Source: DATLFA01 sp039915945 (GTDB taxonomy: Bacteria > Actinomycetota > Acidimicrobiia > Acidimicrobiales > WLNW01). From it: a DNA stretch of 64,000 nt. Each line of letters starts with the position of its first letter. Position 1 is the stretch's first letter. Where the stretch lies: positions 20,549-84,548 of the forward strand of contig JBDSMH010000032.1 in NCBI GenBank assembly GCA_039915945.1, in the 5' to 3' direction. Below the pieces are notes generated by a model. The model was given only the letters and a program-made list of their open reading frames with translations, was not told the origin of the DNA and searched no databases. Position numbers and translations under genes: made by a program. Shown here piece by piece: positions 8,141 to 16,562 of this stretch.

Positions 8141-8607
8141 ATTCCTGGGCCGAACCCTCTGGTCGTCGGTTGTATCGATGTCAACTGGGGTGAAAGGGTT
8201 TCCCCATCGAGGCGCTTTCTTCATCGATGGGCGCACACACGGGGACGAGACGCTGCGAGAGGTCGACTTCTCGACATTCGTGCGGACGGCGGGTCGCGAC
8301 TGCGGCGGGTGTTGGTGGCCCACTACGGGGTGGACGTCGGCGCCGATGCCGCGGCCGAGGCGCTTCGCTATGGGTGGGAGCACTGGGCGCGCGTCGGGCA
8401 GTTGTCTTTCGTGACGAGCACTCGATCGACGAAAGCCCCGACCAAGCGATCAGAGGATCGGCCTCGCTGCAGGTCGCGTTTGCCTATACGTGCACAAAGC
8501 GCGCCGTGGCGTTGTCGACGAACGCGTCGCCCGACTCTGTACCGCGGTTCGTGAGGCCTCGGGCCCCCAAGTAACGTCAGGCCCACGACACCGAAGGAGG
8601 GCCGTCG
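8141..8607. other. 467-bp gap with only a sigma-factor-like remnant
   Basis: No intact gene is visible between the PNPOx-like gene and crcB. The only recognisable content is a short stretch encoding a sigma-factor N-terminus-like peptide, described separately. The last 15 bases carry the GAAGGAGGG ribosome site of the first crcB gene. Confidence 0.5.
8270..8404 (+). pseudogene. Remnant of an ECF-like sigma factor N-terminus
   Basis: One frame reads SRLRRVLVAHYGVDVGAD, then AAAEALRYGWEHWARVG, a close match in style to the region-2 N-terminus of actinobacterial RNA polymerase sigma-70/ECF proteins (typically R-x-GxDVGxDAAAEAL.W.WEHW). After about 32 codons the similarity stops. No NPxGYLYRVGQ continuation is seen in any frame, and no good start precedes it. 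I read it as a decayed or truncated gene. Confidence 0.45.
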
Positions 8608-9078
8608 GTGGGTGACATCGATGAGCCCGACATCCTTCCGCTAAATCCCGACCTCGACGGGCCTTCCATCCGACCTGGCGTAGTGGCGGTCATCGCGGTC
8701 GGCGGCGCTCTGGGTGTCGCGGCCCGCTACGGCATCGGCCACGCGCTGCCGACTTCGGCGGGGGCGTTTCCCTGGGCCACGTTCTGGATCAACGTCTCCG
8801 GCAGCTTCGTACTCGGCGTGTTCATGGTGATCGTGTTCGAACGTCTCGGCTCCACTCGCTACCTGCGCCCGTTCTTCGGCACCGGCTTCATCGGCGCCTT
8901 CACCACATTCTCCACGTTCGCCGTCGAAACCGACCTGTTGATCAAAGACGGTCACGCCGGCACTGCCGCCGCGTACGTCGCGTCGACACTCGTCGTCGGT
9001 CTGCTCTGCGCGTGGCTCGGGATCAACGTCGGGCGACAGTTGCCCGGCCGTGCGCACCATCAGATCGGACCTACGTGA
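8608..9078 (+). CDS. crcB: Fluoride channel CrcB/Fluc, first subunit
   Basis: The 156-residue membrane protein has four predicted helices and the Fluc signatures GGALGVAARYGIG, a conserved Asn in TFWINVSGSF and GTGFIGAFTTFSTF, the last containing the pore-lining Phe and Thr box. It exports fluoride to prevent enzyme inhibition. GAAGGAGGG precedes the GTG start. Compared with single-gene homodimers, it has a 20-residue acidic N-terminal extension. It overlaps the next crcB gene by 4 bp (GTGA), as in Gram-positive species where two paralogues form a heterodimer. Confidence 0.93.
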   Translation: MGDIDEPDILPLNPDLDGPSIRPGVVAVIAVGGALGVAARYGIGHALPTSAGAFPWATFWINVSGSFVLGVFMVIVFERLGSTRYLRPFFGTGFIGAFTTFSTFAVETDLLIKDGHAGTAAAYVASTLVVGLLCAWLGINVGRQLPGRAHHQIGPT

Positions 9079-9449
9079 GCCCGGCCACGTGTCTCGCGTT
9101 CCTCGCCGGTGGCGCGGTCGGCGCGCCGTCTCGCTATCTCCTCGACGGGTACATCCAGAGGCGCTCAGACGGCGCGTATCCCTGGGGCACATTCGCCGTC
9201 AACGCGGCAGGCTCACTCGTGTTCGGCGTACTCACCGGTCTCGCGCTCGAGCACGGTCTGGATCCGACCGCCAAGCTGGTCCTGGGCACTGGCTTTTGTG
9301 GTGCGTTCACGACGTTCTCGACGTTCACGTACGAGACGATTCGCCTCGCCGAACAAGGCGCCACGGACAAAGCCTTCCGCAACATCGCGACCAACGTCGT
9401 CGTCGGAACGCTTCTCGCCGCACTCGCGCTCGCCGTAACGCTGCGGTGA
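9075..9449 (+). CDS. crcB: Fluoride channel CrcB/Fluc, second subunit
   Basis: This paralogue of 124 residues from the GTG at 9075 repeats the Fluc layout: GGAVGAPSRYLLDGY, the Asn in TFAVNAAGS and GTGFCGAFTTFSTF. The chosen start overlaps the stop of the first crcB gene (GTGA); a longer frame from 9012 would run deep into it. Tandem Fluc genes usually encode the two halves of a dual-topology channel. No fluoride riboswitch motif is apparent upstream of the pair. Confidence 0.9.
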   Translation: MSPATCLAFLAGGAVGAPSRYLLDGYIQRRSDGAYPWGTFAVNAAGSLVFGVLTGLALEHGLDPTAKLVLGTGFCGAFTTFSTFTYETIRLAEQGATDKAFRNIATNVVVGTLLAALALAVTLR

Positions 9450-9540
9450 CCGTATACGTCGCGGCCCGTCGCCGAATTCGCGTAGTTGACGCGCGCTCGG
9501 CGCACCGCGGAATTCTTCTGGCAGGACATCCAGGAGGAAT

Positions 9541-9590
9541 CCAGGAGGAGGGAGTCGAACCCCCACAGCCGAAGCGGCGACGAGAGGACG
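9541..9590 (-). other. Possible 3' half of a class II tRNA
   Basis: Read on the minus strand, this stretch contains a variable-arm-like hairpin (GCCG-CTT-CGGC) followed by a T-arm-like GGGGG-TTCGACT-CCCTC and a GC-rich acceptor-like strand. This is the 3' half of a long-variable-arm tRNA. The expected anticodon stem, D-arm and 5' acceptor strand are missing, because a perfect 16-bp hairpin occupies that position. It is either a tRNA remnant, such as an old integration site, or a chance resemblance. Confidence 0.3.
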
Positions 9591-9603
9591 TTCTTCTACG
9601 GCA

Positions 9604-9638
9604 ACGCCGCGAGCGCGAGATGCTCGCGCTCGCGGCGT
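9604..9638. terminator. Bidirectional terminator-like hairpin
   Basis: ACGCCGCGAGCGCGAG at 9604-9619 pairs perfectly with 9623-9638 across a 3-nt loop (ATG). It lies between the convergent crcB pair and the solute-binding-protein gene, where a two-way terminator is expected. There is no long T-tract, so termination could be partly Rho-dependent. Confidence 0.65.
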
Positions 9639-9659
9639 GTCGCCGGTAGGACTGTCGAA

Positions 9660-11456
9660 CTACTTCTGCATCCACGTCTTGTCGAAGTACAGGTACTGAC
9701 GGTGGCTGCCCGTCACACCCTGGACCTTCGGCGAGAAGGCTTTGAGCGTCTCGACGGCCGAGTAGTTGATCCACGGCACCTGCGCGTTGAACTCCTCGGC
9801 GATGATCTTGTAGGCCGCCTTCTTCGCGTTGTCGTCCTTGGCCGAACGCAAATCCTTGAGTGCCTGGTCGACGGCAGCGCTCTTGAAGCCGACGCGGTTG
9901 CTGGCCACGCCGGTCTGCAGTGCCTGGGCCAGTGACCACAACGCGCTGTCGTCCGGACCTATTGCCGTGCCCCAACGGGCCAGGTCGAAGTCCTTCGAGC
10001 CGGTGACGATGGCCTGCTCCGCCGTCGATTCCTTCGACGTGTCGACCACTGGGCTCATGCCCGCGGCCTTCAGCATGCCTTCGAGCGCGATCGCCGCGTT
10101 GGCGTCAACGGACGAGTTGGTGAAGAGCAGGCGTACCGACCCGTTCCAGCCTTCGGCTTTCGCTTGGTTGACGAGCGACTTTGCTTTTTCGAGGTCGAAG
10201 GTCGGGCCCGGGACTCCCGGATCCCACGGGAAGCTCTTCTGGAACAACTCGGAGCCGGTCAGGCCCTTGTCTTGGTACACGCGGGTGTTCCAGGTCTTGG
10301 GATCGAACGCAGCCACGATCGCTTGACGAATCTTGAGGTTGGTCGTCACGGGTGTCGTCGCCGTTTGCCCGTCGGGCTTGCCCACGCAAATCGGCGCCGG
10401 TGCGCCGTTGACACAGTTCACGGTCACGCCCGCGTTGATGAGCATGGTCTCGCCGGCCTGGTCGATACCCGGGATACCCGTTGCCTTGTCGGCCTTGGCC
10501 TGCGCTACCGCGCTCGCAACTCGTAGGTACGCGCCCTGAAGGGTGCCGGTCTTGAAGGCGTCGTAGGTTTTGTCGCCACCGAGGTCGAGCAGGGTCACGA
10601 ACTTGATGCCGTCGAGGTAGACAGGGCCGTTGAAGTAGGTCGGATTCTTGACCACCTCGATGGACTCGTTCACCTTGAAGTCTTTGATCATGTACGGCCC
10701 TGCGCCCACCGGCTTCAAGTTGAAGTCACAGAGGTTGGGGTTCTTCGTGGCGTCGCACTTCTTCAGCGCGGTCGGCGACGGGATGAAGCCCGGCTCGGAG
10801 GCCAGCGCGTACGGGAACGACGTCCATGGTTCGCTCAGGGTGACCTTGAGCGTGAGGGCGTCGGTCGCGACGATGTCTTTCACCAACGCCATGTAGACGG
10901 CCGACGACTGCGTGTTGCGCGGGCAGGCGACCCACTCGGCGCAGGCAGTGAGCGGGATGCTGTTGCCGACGCGGTGCCGGTTCAACCCGAACTTGACCGC
11001 TTCGGCGTTGAAGTCGGTGCCGTCGGTGAACTTGATGCCCGAACGGATCTTGAGCGTCCATTCGGTCGAATCCGTGTTGGCCGTGAACGACTCGAGCATG
11101 TCCGGCGTGTAGATCTTCTTCGCCGTGTCGTAGCGGGCGAGCGAACCGAAGACCGTCGCCATCTGGATCGCTCCGGACGTGCCACTGCCCAGGGCAACGA
11201 TCGGATCGAGGCCCGGAATGTTCGAATAGGCGCCGAAGGTCAGCGTGCCGCCACTCACGGGCTGCAACGTGGTCGTCGTCGTGGCCGCGGTCGCGGCAGT
11301 GGTGTTCGGGCTCGTCGTGCCGGAGCTGTCGCTCTTGCTGTCGCCGCAGGCGGCGGCGACGAAGGCCAATGCGACGACAACCGCCACGACGCGCAGCCGT
11401 CGAGACGAAGGCGTGCGCCGGCCTCGCCCGTTGTGGAACTTATCAACCAACTTCAT
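9660..11456 (-). CDS. ABC transporter substrate-binding lipoprotein, family 5
   Basis: The roughly 598-residue lipoprotein has a lipobox VAAACGD and a Thr-rich linker, followed by the peptide/nickel-type SBP_bac_5 fold. Landmarks include GGTLTFG, GLDPIV, an EWTLKIRSGIKFTDGTDFNAEAV-type strand and GAGPYMIKDF. Members deliver oligopeptides, nickel or opines to an ABC importer. No permease or ATPase gene is adjacent, so it is an orphan binding protein and the ligand is unknown. I use the ATG at 11456, which has GGGGGGA upstream, instead of the earlier frame start. Confidence 0.85.
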   Translation of the reverse strand: MKLVDKFHNGRGRRTPSSRRLRVVAVVVALAFVAAACGDSKSDSSGTTSPNTTAATAATTTTTLQPVSGGTLTFGAYSNIPGLDPIVALGSGTSGAIQMATVFGSLARYDTAKKIYTPDMLESFTANTDSTEWTLKIRSGIKFTDGTDFNAEAVKFGLNRHRVGNSIPLTACAEWVACPRNTQSSAVYMALVKDIVATDALTLKVTLSEPWTSFPYALASEPGFIPSPTALKKCDATKNPNLCDFNLKPVGAGPYMIKDFKVNESIEVVKNPTYFNGPVYLDGIKFVTLLDLGGDKTYDAFKTGTLQGAYLRVASAVAQAKADKATGIPGIDQAGETMLINAGVTVNCVNGAPAPICVGKPDGQTATTPVTTNLKIRQAIVAAFDPKTWNTRVYQDKGLTGSELFQKSFPWDPGVPGPTFDLEKAKSLVNQAKAEGWNGSVRLLFTNSSVDANAAIALEGMLKAAGMSPVVDTSKESTAEQAIVTGSKDFDLARWGTAIGPDDSALWSLAQALQTGVASNRVGFKSAAVDQALKDLRSAKDDNAKKAAYKIIAEEFNAQVPWINYSAVETLKAFSPKVQGVTGSHRQYLYFDKTWMQK

Positions 11457-11518
11457 GAATCCCCCCGGTTGGTACACAGCCGTTGTCGGCCATGTGTCCG
11501 TGTATGACGGATGACCAC

Positions 11519-11524
11519 AGTATA
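11519..11524 (-). promoter_or_regulatory. Candidate -10 box for the family-5 binding protein
   Basis: On the minus strand TATACT, within ATATATACTG, lies about 63 bp before the lipoprotein ATG in the only AT-rich part of the gap. A convincing -35 is not obvious. Confidence 0.35.
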
Positions 11525-11577
11525 TATGACGGGCGCCACAGGATTCGGTCGCCCGCAGCAGGGGAAAAATTTCGGGG

Positions 11578-12282
11578 CTAGCGCGTCGTGAAGCTCGTGG
11601 AACAGGCGGCCTGTCCGACCGTCACGTTGACCTGGACCGTGAACCCCACGGTCGCCTTACCGACCGAAAAACCGGTCGTGGCCCCGCCCGCTGTGTCCGT
11701 CGTGGCCCCAAAGCTGGCGGTCGTCGTGCGGTAGGCGACGGTGATTTGCACCGGCGTATTGGGCTGGTTCGAGCCCACCACCACCGATACGACGGCGTCT
11801 TGCGGTGGCGACGGATTCGACATCGACGCCGCACACATCGGCGGGGGCGGCGTCGGCGGGGGTTGCGTCGGGGCCGCCGGAATCTTCAGCGTGGTCGTCG
11901 GCAGGGTCGTCGGCTCCAGCCTCGACGCTTCGAGCGTGGCCGACGATGGGGTCCCGGTACCGGTCCCGGTCTCTGCCCGGTCGCCAACGCCGTCGTCGCC
12001 GTTCGACCGGGTGACGATCACCGCTGCCGCGCCGATCACCAGGATCGCGGCGACCGCCGCGGCAATGCGCCATCTCCGCGAGGTCGGGCCCCGAGGGGGC
12101 GGCGTCGTATACGTCGGCGTTCGTATCGGTAACGGCTCGGAACGGGCGGGCGGTACCGGTTGTCGTTGCCTCGCCCCGCCGTCGGCGTCGATGAACCAAC
12201 CTTCGGGCAGAGCCTCCGGCGGATACCAATTGCCGTCGCGTGCCCGCCACCAGCCCGGTCTTGGTGTCTCGCTGCCAGCCAT
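11578..12282 (-). CDS. DUF2510-like membrane protein with secreted C-terminus
   Basis: The 234-residue protein begins with a short Trp-rich module (PGWWRARDGNWYPPEA) like DUF2510. A Pro/Arg-rich cytosolic segment, one transmembrane helix (RRWRIAAAVAAILVIGAAAV) and a Thr/Pro-rich linker come next. The extracellular domain is beta-rich with two Cys. It is probably a cell-envelope protein of unknown function. The ATG at 12282 has GGAGGAG 7 bp upstream; an earlier in-frame start lacks one. Confidence 0.65.
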   Translation of the reverse strand: MAGSETPRPGWWRARDGNWYPPEALPEGWFIDADGGARQRQPVPPARSEPLPIRTPTYTTPPPRGPTSRRWRIAAAVAAILVIGAAAVIVTRSNGDDGVGDRAETGTGTGTPSSATLEASRLEPTTLPTTTLKIPAAPTQPPPTPPPPMCAASMSNPSPPQDAVVSVVVGSNQPNTPVQITVAYRTTTASFGATTDTAGGATTGFSVGKATVGFTVQVNVTVGQAACSTSFTTR

Positions 12283-12393
12283 CGTGATGCTCCTCCAACG
12301 CAAGCGCGACGCGCGAGGTACAGACGTTGCCGGGAAGCGGGCCAATTGTAGTTGTCCACGTCGCTCGGCGTCAGGTGGTGTCGGCCGTTGGCC

Positions 12394-13654
12394 CTACGAC
12401 AGCAACAGCGCGGCAACCGGAAAGATCGTCATGGCGATGCCCGCGATCGCGGTCGCGACGATCGACGGCCACCGCGATCGGAACTCGCCCAACACCCCGT
12501 TCGATCGACTGAGGATGATGATCAACAGGATCAACGGCGGCGCCGTCAGCCCGTTGGAGATCGCCGCGAGGTAGAGCGCACGAATCGGGTTGACACCGAA
12601 CGCCAGCAACGCGAGACCGACGGCCATCGAACCGACGATCACCGCGTAGAAACCGGGCGCCTCCTTGAGCTTGCGGCTGAGGCCCTCGTCCCAATGAAAC
12701 GCCTCGGCCACCGCGTACGCCGTCGACCCCGCCAAAACCGGCACCGCCAGCAAGCCCAGTCCGAGGATCCCCACCGCGAAGAGCACTTTGGCGAAGCTTC
12801 CGGCGAGGGGCTCGAGCGCCTGCGCCGCTTGTTCGGCGCTGCCGATGTCGACCGAACCCGACGCGCCGAGTGTCACGGCCGCGGTGCACATGATGGCGAA
12901 CATCGTGCCGACGCCCGACAGCATCCCTGTCCACACAGCGACGCGCATCGCGATGAGATGGGCACGATCGATGGACTCGGTCGGTCGGTCCGCGCGCTCT
13001 TCGACTTCCTCAGATGCCTGCCAGAAGAACAGGTATGGGGAAATCGTCGTGCCCGCGATCGCGGTGAGGGCGATCATGTTGGTCGCATCGACGGGGAAGC
13101 GGGGGACGAAGGTCCGCGCGATCACCGTTCCCCAATCGACGTGCACTACGCCGAGCACGAAGACGTACGCGAGCAACGACAACGCGAACCATCGCAGTAC
13201 CCGTGAGTAACGGTGATACGGCACGGCGATTTCGGCGAACGCCATGCCCACGGCCAACACGACGACGCCCGCGCTCGCCGGCAGCGGTACCAGCAGCCGC
13301 AGCGCGGCGCCCATCGACGCCAGGTCGGCCGCGATGTTCAAGGTGTTGGCGAGCGTGACGAGGACGACGGCCATGACGAGGACCCAGCGGGGAAAGCGCT
13401 CGCGGATGAGCGTGCCGAGCCCTTTGCCGGTCACCAAGCCGAGGCGCGCCGTCGACTCCTGCACACCGATCGCGAGTGGGAGCAGCAACGGAGCCATCCA
13501 AAGCAGCGAGAGACCCTAGGCTCCGCCAACTTGTGAATAGGTGCCGATTCCCGAAGGGTCGTCGTCGGCCGCGCCGGTGACGATGCCCGGGCCCAGGCGT
13601 TTGAAATAGCCGTGGCCTCTCAGCGATGCCCGCCCGGGGGTGATGTGCGCTCAC
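12394..13654 (-). pseudogene. Nramp-family divalent metal transporter, disrupted
   Basis: From the ATG at 13497 down to 12394 there are 367 codons with Nramp features such as TGKGLGTLIRERFP, ISPYLFFWQASEE and repeated hydrophobic helices. The family's N-terminal signature lies upstream in the same frame (GPGIVTGAADDDPSGIGTYS), but an in-frame TAG (13516-13518) stands where the family usually has Tyr in GAAYGL. Further upstream the frame has no ATG/GTG/TTG after a TGA at 13651-13653. A GTG at 13654 would give a normal N-terminus only if one base were removed near 13625-13648. Two lesions suggest a pseudogene, or two sequencing errors. The intact transporter would import Mn2+/Fe2+. Confidence 0.75.
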
Positions 13655-13685
13655 GCTCGACCCCTGCCGGTTGCCGTCGGTCGCG

Positions 13686-14066
13686 CTATTGCGACTCACC
13701 GATCACGTCTTCGATGCCGGTGCCGCCGGCAAGGCCTGTCGGTTCATCGTCGGCTTGGTGCTTGGCGTGTTGGATGCACGTGACGATGTTGTTCTGTGTG
13801 TCGGCGTAGGTGCCGGCGGTGTTGCCTTTGTACAACTGGTAGAGCCCCTCCCAGCCTTCGAAGAAGCCGGCGTACCACAGCCCGTCAGAGAGATCGGCGC
13901 CCCGGATGATGCCCCACGTGAGCTCGTCGACGGTTTCGGTCCAACGCAGGATCTTGGTCATGACCGCGAGGACCGTTTCGTAGTCGGGTATGTCCGACGG
14001 CGCGATCGACATGCCGAACTGGGAGAGGTTCTCCGAGCAGAAGTCTTGGAACGTCCGCGCCATCAT
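13686..14066 (-). CDS. Hypothetical acidic protein
   Basis: A 126-residue soluble protein of unknown family. It contains several aromatic residues (WYAGFFEGWEGLYQLY) and no signal peptide or membrane helix. AGAAGGAGATC gives a strong ribosome site for tandem ATGs at 14066 and 14063, which is the best evidence that it is expressed. It stands alone, next to the broken Nramp gene. Confidence 0.65.
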   Translation of the reverse strand: MMARTFQDFCSENLSQFGMSIAPSDIPDYETVLAVMTKILRWTETVDELTWGIIRGADLSDGLWYAGFFEGWEGLYQLYKGNTAGTYADTQNNIVTCIQHAKHQADDEPTGLAGGTGIEDVIGESQ

Positions 14067-14365
14067 GATCTCCTTCTGTTGCTCGGGCCGAGCCTAGGTC
14101 ACCGCTGACCAACGACCAATCGTCAACGTTGACCATCAAGGCGGACCGTTGCCTTGGCGACATTCTGAGTATGGACGCACCGATGTATCCCGTCGAGATC
14201 GAGCGGTGGTTGTCACCAATGCTCATCGCCCCCGTTGTCAGGTGGGCCGTGTGATCGCGTTGTGGGTGAGTGGATGGCTCGTCGGTTCGACGATCGGATG
14301 GGTGGTCGTCCGTTCGTTTCTGCGTTCGGGAGTGAACGGCGAATCGCGAACTGTACGATCTCCCA
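14067..14365. other. Intergenic region with a 12-bp palindrome and a leaderless promoter
   Basis: About 300 bp without a convincing gene. A perfect palindrome GTCAACGTTGAC lies at 14122-14133, about 56 bp before the divergent hypothetical gene, and could be an operator. At 14354-14359 a TACGAT -10 box ends 6 nt before the SDR ATG, the spacing of a leaderless transcript. Short frames in between lack ribosome sites. Confidence 0.4.
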
Positions 14366-15190
14366 ATGTCACGATGGGAACGAGCACTGGTTACCGGTGC
14401 ATCCTCGGGGATCGGTGCCGAGTTTGCTCGCGTGCTCGCTGCCGAACACATCAACCTCGTTCTCGTAGCGCGCCGCCAAGAGCTGCTCGACGAACTCGCT
14501 GCCGAACTTCGCGGTGAAGGCGTCGAGGTCGAGGTCATTCGCGCCGACCTTGCCGATCGCGCGCAGCTCGAGATCGTCGCCGAGCGCGTCGCTCGCACCG
14601 ACGCGCCGATCGACTTGTTGATCAACAATGCGGGCATCGCGGTGTCCGGCGCGTTTCACGAGCAGCCGCTGGAGCGTCACGAAGAACTCGTAGCGGTGTG
14701 TGCCCTGGCGCCGATGGTCCTCACCCACGCGGCGATTCGAGCGATGTCGGCGCGAGCGACGCGGGGCAACATCATCAACGTGTCGTCGGTCTGCGGCAGC
14801 GGGCCCATCACTGGGCTGGCGAGTTACAGCGCAAGCAAAGGGTTCCTCAACAATCTGTCGCAAGCGGCGTCCGCCGAGATCGTTGGTGGCAACGTGTTCG
14901 TCACCACGGTGATGCCAGGGCCGACGCGCACCACCATCGATGACCTGCCCGGCGCGCCGGTCGACAAGAGCGGCGCCGAAGTGATGGACCCGCGAGATGT
15001 TGCTGCCCAGTCGCTCGACGCGGCCGCCAAGGGCCGCCGCCATTTCGTGCCGGGCTTCGTCAACCAGGTGCGCACCGCGCTGACCCCGCGCTTCAGCGGC
15101 GGCGCATTTGGCACGGGCCGCAATGCGGTGATGGCCGTCGCCCGCAAGCCCTCGCATGTCGCCAGACGGCTCCTCGCTCGCCTGCGGTAG
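14366..15190 (+). CDS. Short-chain dehydrogenase/reductase
   Basis: The 274-residue classical SDR has the nucleotide-binding TGASSGIG near the N-terminus, NNAG, the catalytic Ser in NVSSVCGS and YSASK (catalytic Tyr and Lys). The R after strand 2 (VARRQE) suggests NADP(H). The substrate is not predictable. There is no Shine-Dalgarno sequence, but a TACGAT box 6 nt upstream suggests leaderless expression. An alpha/beta hydrolase gene follows 11 bp later. Confidence 0.88.
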   Translation: MSRWERALVTGASSGIGAEFARVLAAEHINLVLVARRQELLDELAAELRGEGVEVEVIRADLADRAQLEIVAERVARTDAPIDLLINNAGIAVSGAFHEQPLERHEELVAVCALAPMVLTHAAIRAMSARATRGNIINVSSVCGSGPITGLASYSASKGFLNNLSQAASAEIVGGNVFVTTVMPGPTRTTIDDLPGAPVDKSGAEVMDPRDVAAQSLDAAAKGRRHFVPGFVNQVRTALTPRFSGGAFGTGRNAVMAVARKPSHVARRLLARLR

Positions 15191-15201
15191 AGTCCGCGCC
15201 C

Positions 15202-16083
15202 GTGGTGCAGCGCATCGACGCAGGGGTTCTCGACGTCGCCTACAACGACTCCGGCCCGGCAAACGGTCGACCGGTCGTGCTCTTGCACGGTTTCCCGTAC
15301 GACGCGCACGCGTACGACGAAGTGGTGCCCTTGTTGGTCGCCGCCGGGCGACGCGTTGTGGTGCCGTATCTACGCGGCTACGGACCTACGACCTTCCGCG
15401 CGCCCGACGCACCGCGCTCGGGACAGCAAGCGTCGCTCGCCCATGACCTGCTGGCACTCGTCGAGGCGCTCGATCTCGACCGCGTGGTGCTGGGCGGCTT
15501 CGATTGGGGTGGGCGGGCGGCGTGCATCATGGCGGCACTATGGCCCGAGCGCGTACGTGGTCTGGTGACGTGCGGTGGCTACAACACGTTGGATGTCGCG
15601 GGCTCGGCGCGTCCGGCACCACCGGTTGTCGAGCACGCGCTGTGGTACCAGTACTACTTCCACGGCGAGCGGGGCCGCGCTGGTCTCGATCAACACCGTT
15701 ACGACTTCTGCAAGCTCCTCTGGGGCCTTTGGTCGCCACAGTGGCGCTTCGACGAGGCGACCTACGCGCAGACCGCGGCATCGTTCGACAATCCCGATTT
15801 CGTCGATGTCGTCGTCCACTCGTACCGCCACCGCTTTGCGCTCGTGCCCGGTGATCCCGCGGTCGAAGCAACCGAGCAGCGTCTCGCGGATCGTCCGTCG
15901 ATCAGCGTGCCCACGATCTCGCTGCACGGTGGCGACAACGGCGTCGCTCCGGTGTCGACACCCGAACGAAACCGGCACCTGTTCACCGGCGAGTTCGAAC
16001 GCTTCGTGCTCCCGGGCATAGGCCACAACGTGCCGCAGGAAGCGCCCCGAGAGTTCGCTGAGGCGATCCTCACGCTGCGCTGA
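15202..16083 (+). CDS. Alpha/beta hydrolase with Asp nucleophile (epoxide hydrolase-like)
   Basis: The 293-residue protein has the oxyanion motif LLHGFPYD, a nucleophile elbow GGFDWGG in which Asp replaces the usual Ser, and a C-terminal catalytic His in PGIGHNVPQEAP. An Asp-Trp elbow is characteristic of epoxide hydrolases and haloalkane dehalogenases. A two-Tyr lid pair is not certain, so epoxide hydrolase is only the best guess. The GTG start lacks a ribosome site, and TAGAGT lies 8 nt upstream. Confidence 0.8.
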   Translation: MVQRIDAGVLDVAYNDSGPANGRPVVLLHGFPYDAHAYDEVVPLLVAAGRRVVVPYLRGYGPTTFRAPDAPRSGQQASLAHDLLALVEALDLDRVVLGGFDWGGRAACIMAALWPERVRGLVTCGGYNTLDVAGSARPAPPVVEHALWYQYYFHGERGRAGLDQHRYDFCKLLWGLWSPQWRFDEATYAQTAASFDNPDFVDVVVHSYRHRFALVPGDPAVEATEQRLADRPSISVPTISLHGGDNGVAPVSTPERNRHLFTGEFERFVLPGIGHNVPQEAPREFAEAILTLR

Positions 16084-16244
16084 CGTCCAGCGGCGTCAAC
16101 CGGCGCCAAACGTCGTGCGCACGAGCGCCGATGAGTCGTTCAACGCAGTGAGAAATTCGTCGGGGGGTGCGGGCTTTGGCCAACTCGACTGAGTAGGACC
16201 GCCGGCGGTAGTCGAGTGAGCAGCCCACCGCGGCACGTGCTTGC

Positions 16245-16553
16245 ATGGTGCCCATGCTGCGCCGTCTGATGTTGCTCTCGATTGAAAACGCTCCCGCCGA
16301 CCACGTCGAGCGAATGCGCGGTGCGCTCGCTGCCGCGGCCGACAATGTCGATGGCGTGGTCTCGAGCGTGGTGCACGACGCGCTGCCGATCAACAAGTCG
16401 CCGTGCACACTCGTTTGGGAAACGGTCTTCGCCGATCAAGACGCCCTCGACGTCTATCGCGATCATCCGTATCACACCGACGTTCTCATCCCGCTCTTCA
16501 CCGCGATTCAGTTCAACGCGACGACCGCCTTCGTCGACGCATCGGGCGCATAG
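16245..16553 (+). CDS. Dabb-type stress-responsive A/B barrel protein
   Basis: The protein of about 100 residues resembles dimeric alpha/beta barrel (Dabb) domains: a first strand LRRLMLLSIE, helices, a second strand with LVWETVFADQDALDVYRDHPYH, and VLIPLF. These are small ligand-binding or cyclase-like proteins of variable function. The ATG at 16254 is an alternative start. It lies in a run of plus-strand genes with the two alpha/beta hydrolases. Confidence 0.65.
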   Translation: MVPMLRRLMLLSIENAPADHVERMRGALAAAADNVDGVVSSVVHDALPINKSPCTLVWETVFADQDALDVYRDHPYHTDVLIPLFTAIQFNATTAFVDASGA

Positions 16554-16562
16554 GCAAGGACA

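Noticed and set aside
8576..8607. A fluoride riboswitch before the crcB pair
   Set aside because: The short leader shows only a ribosome site; none of the conserved riboswitch blocks could be found.
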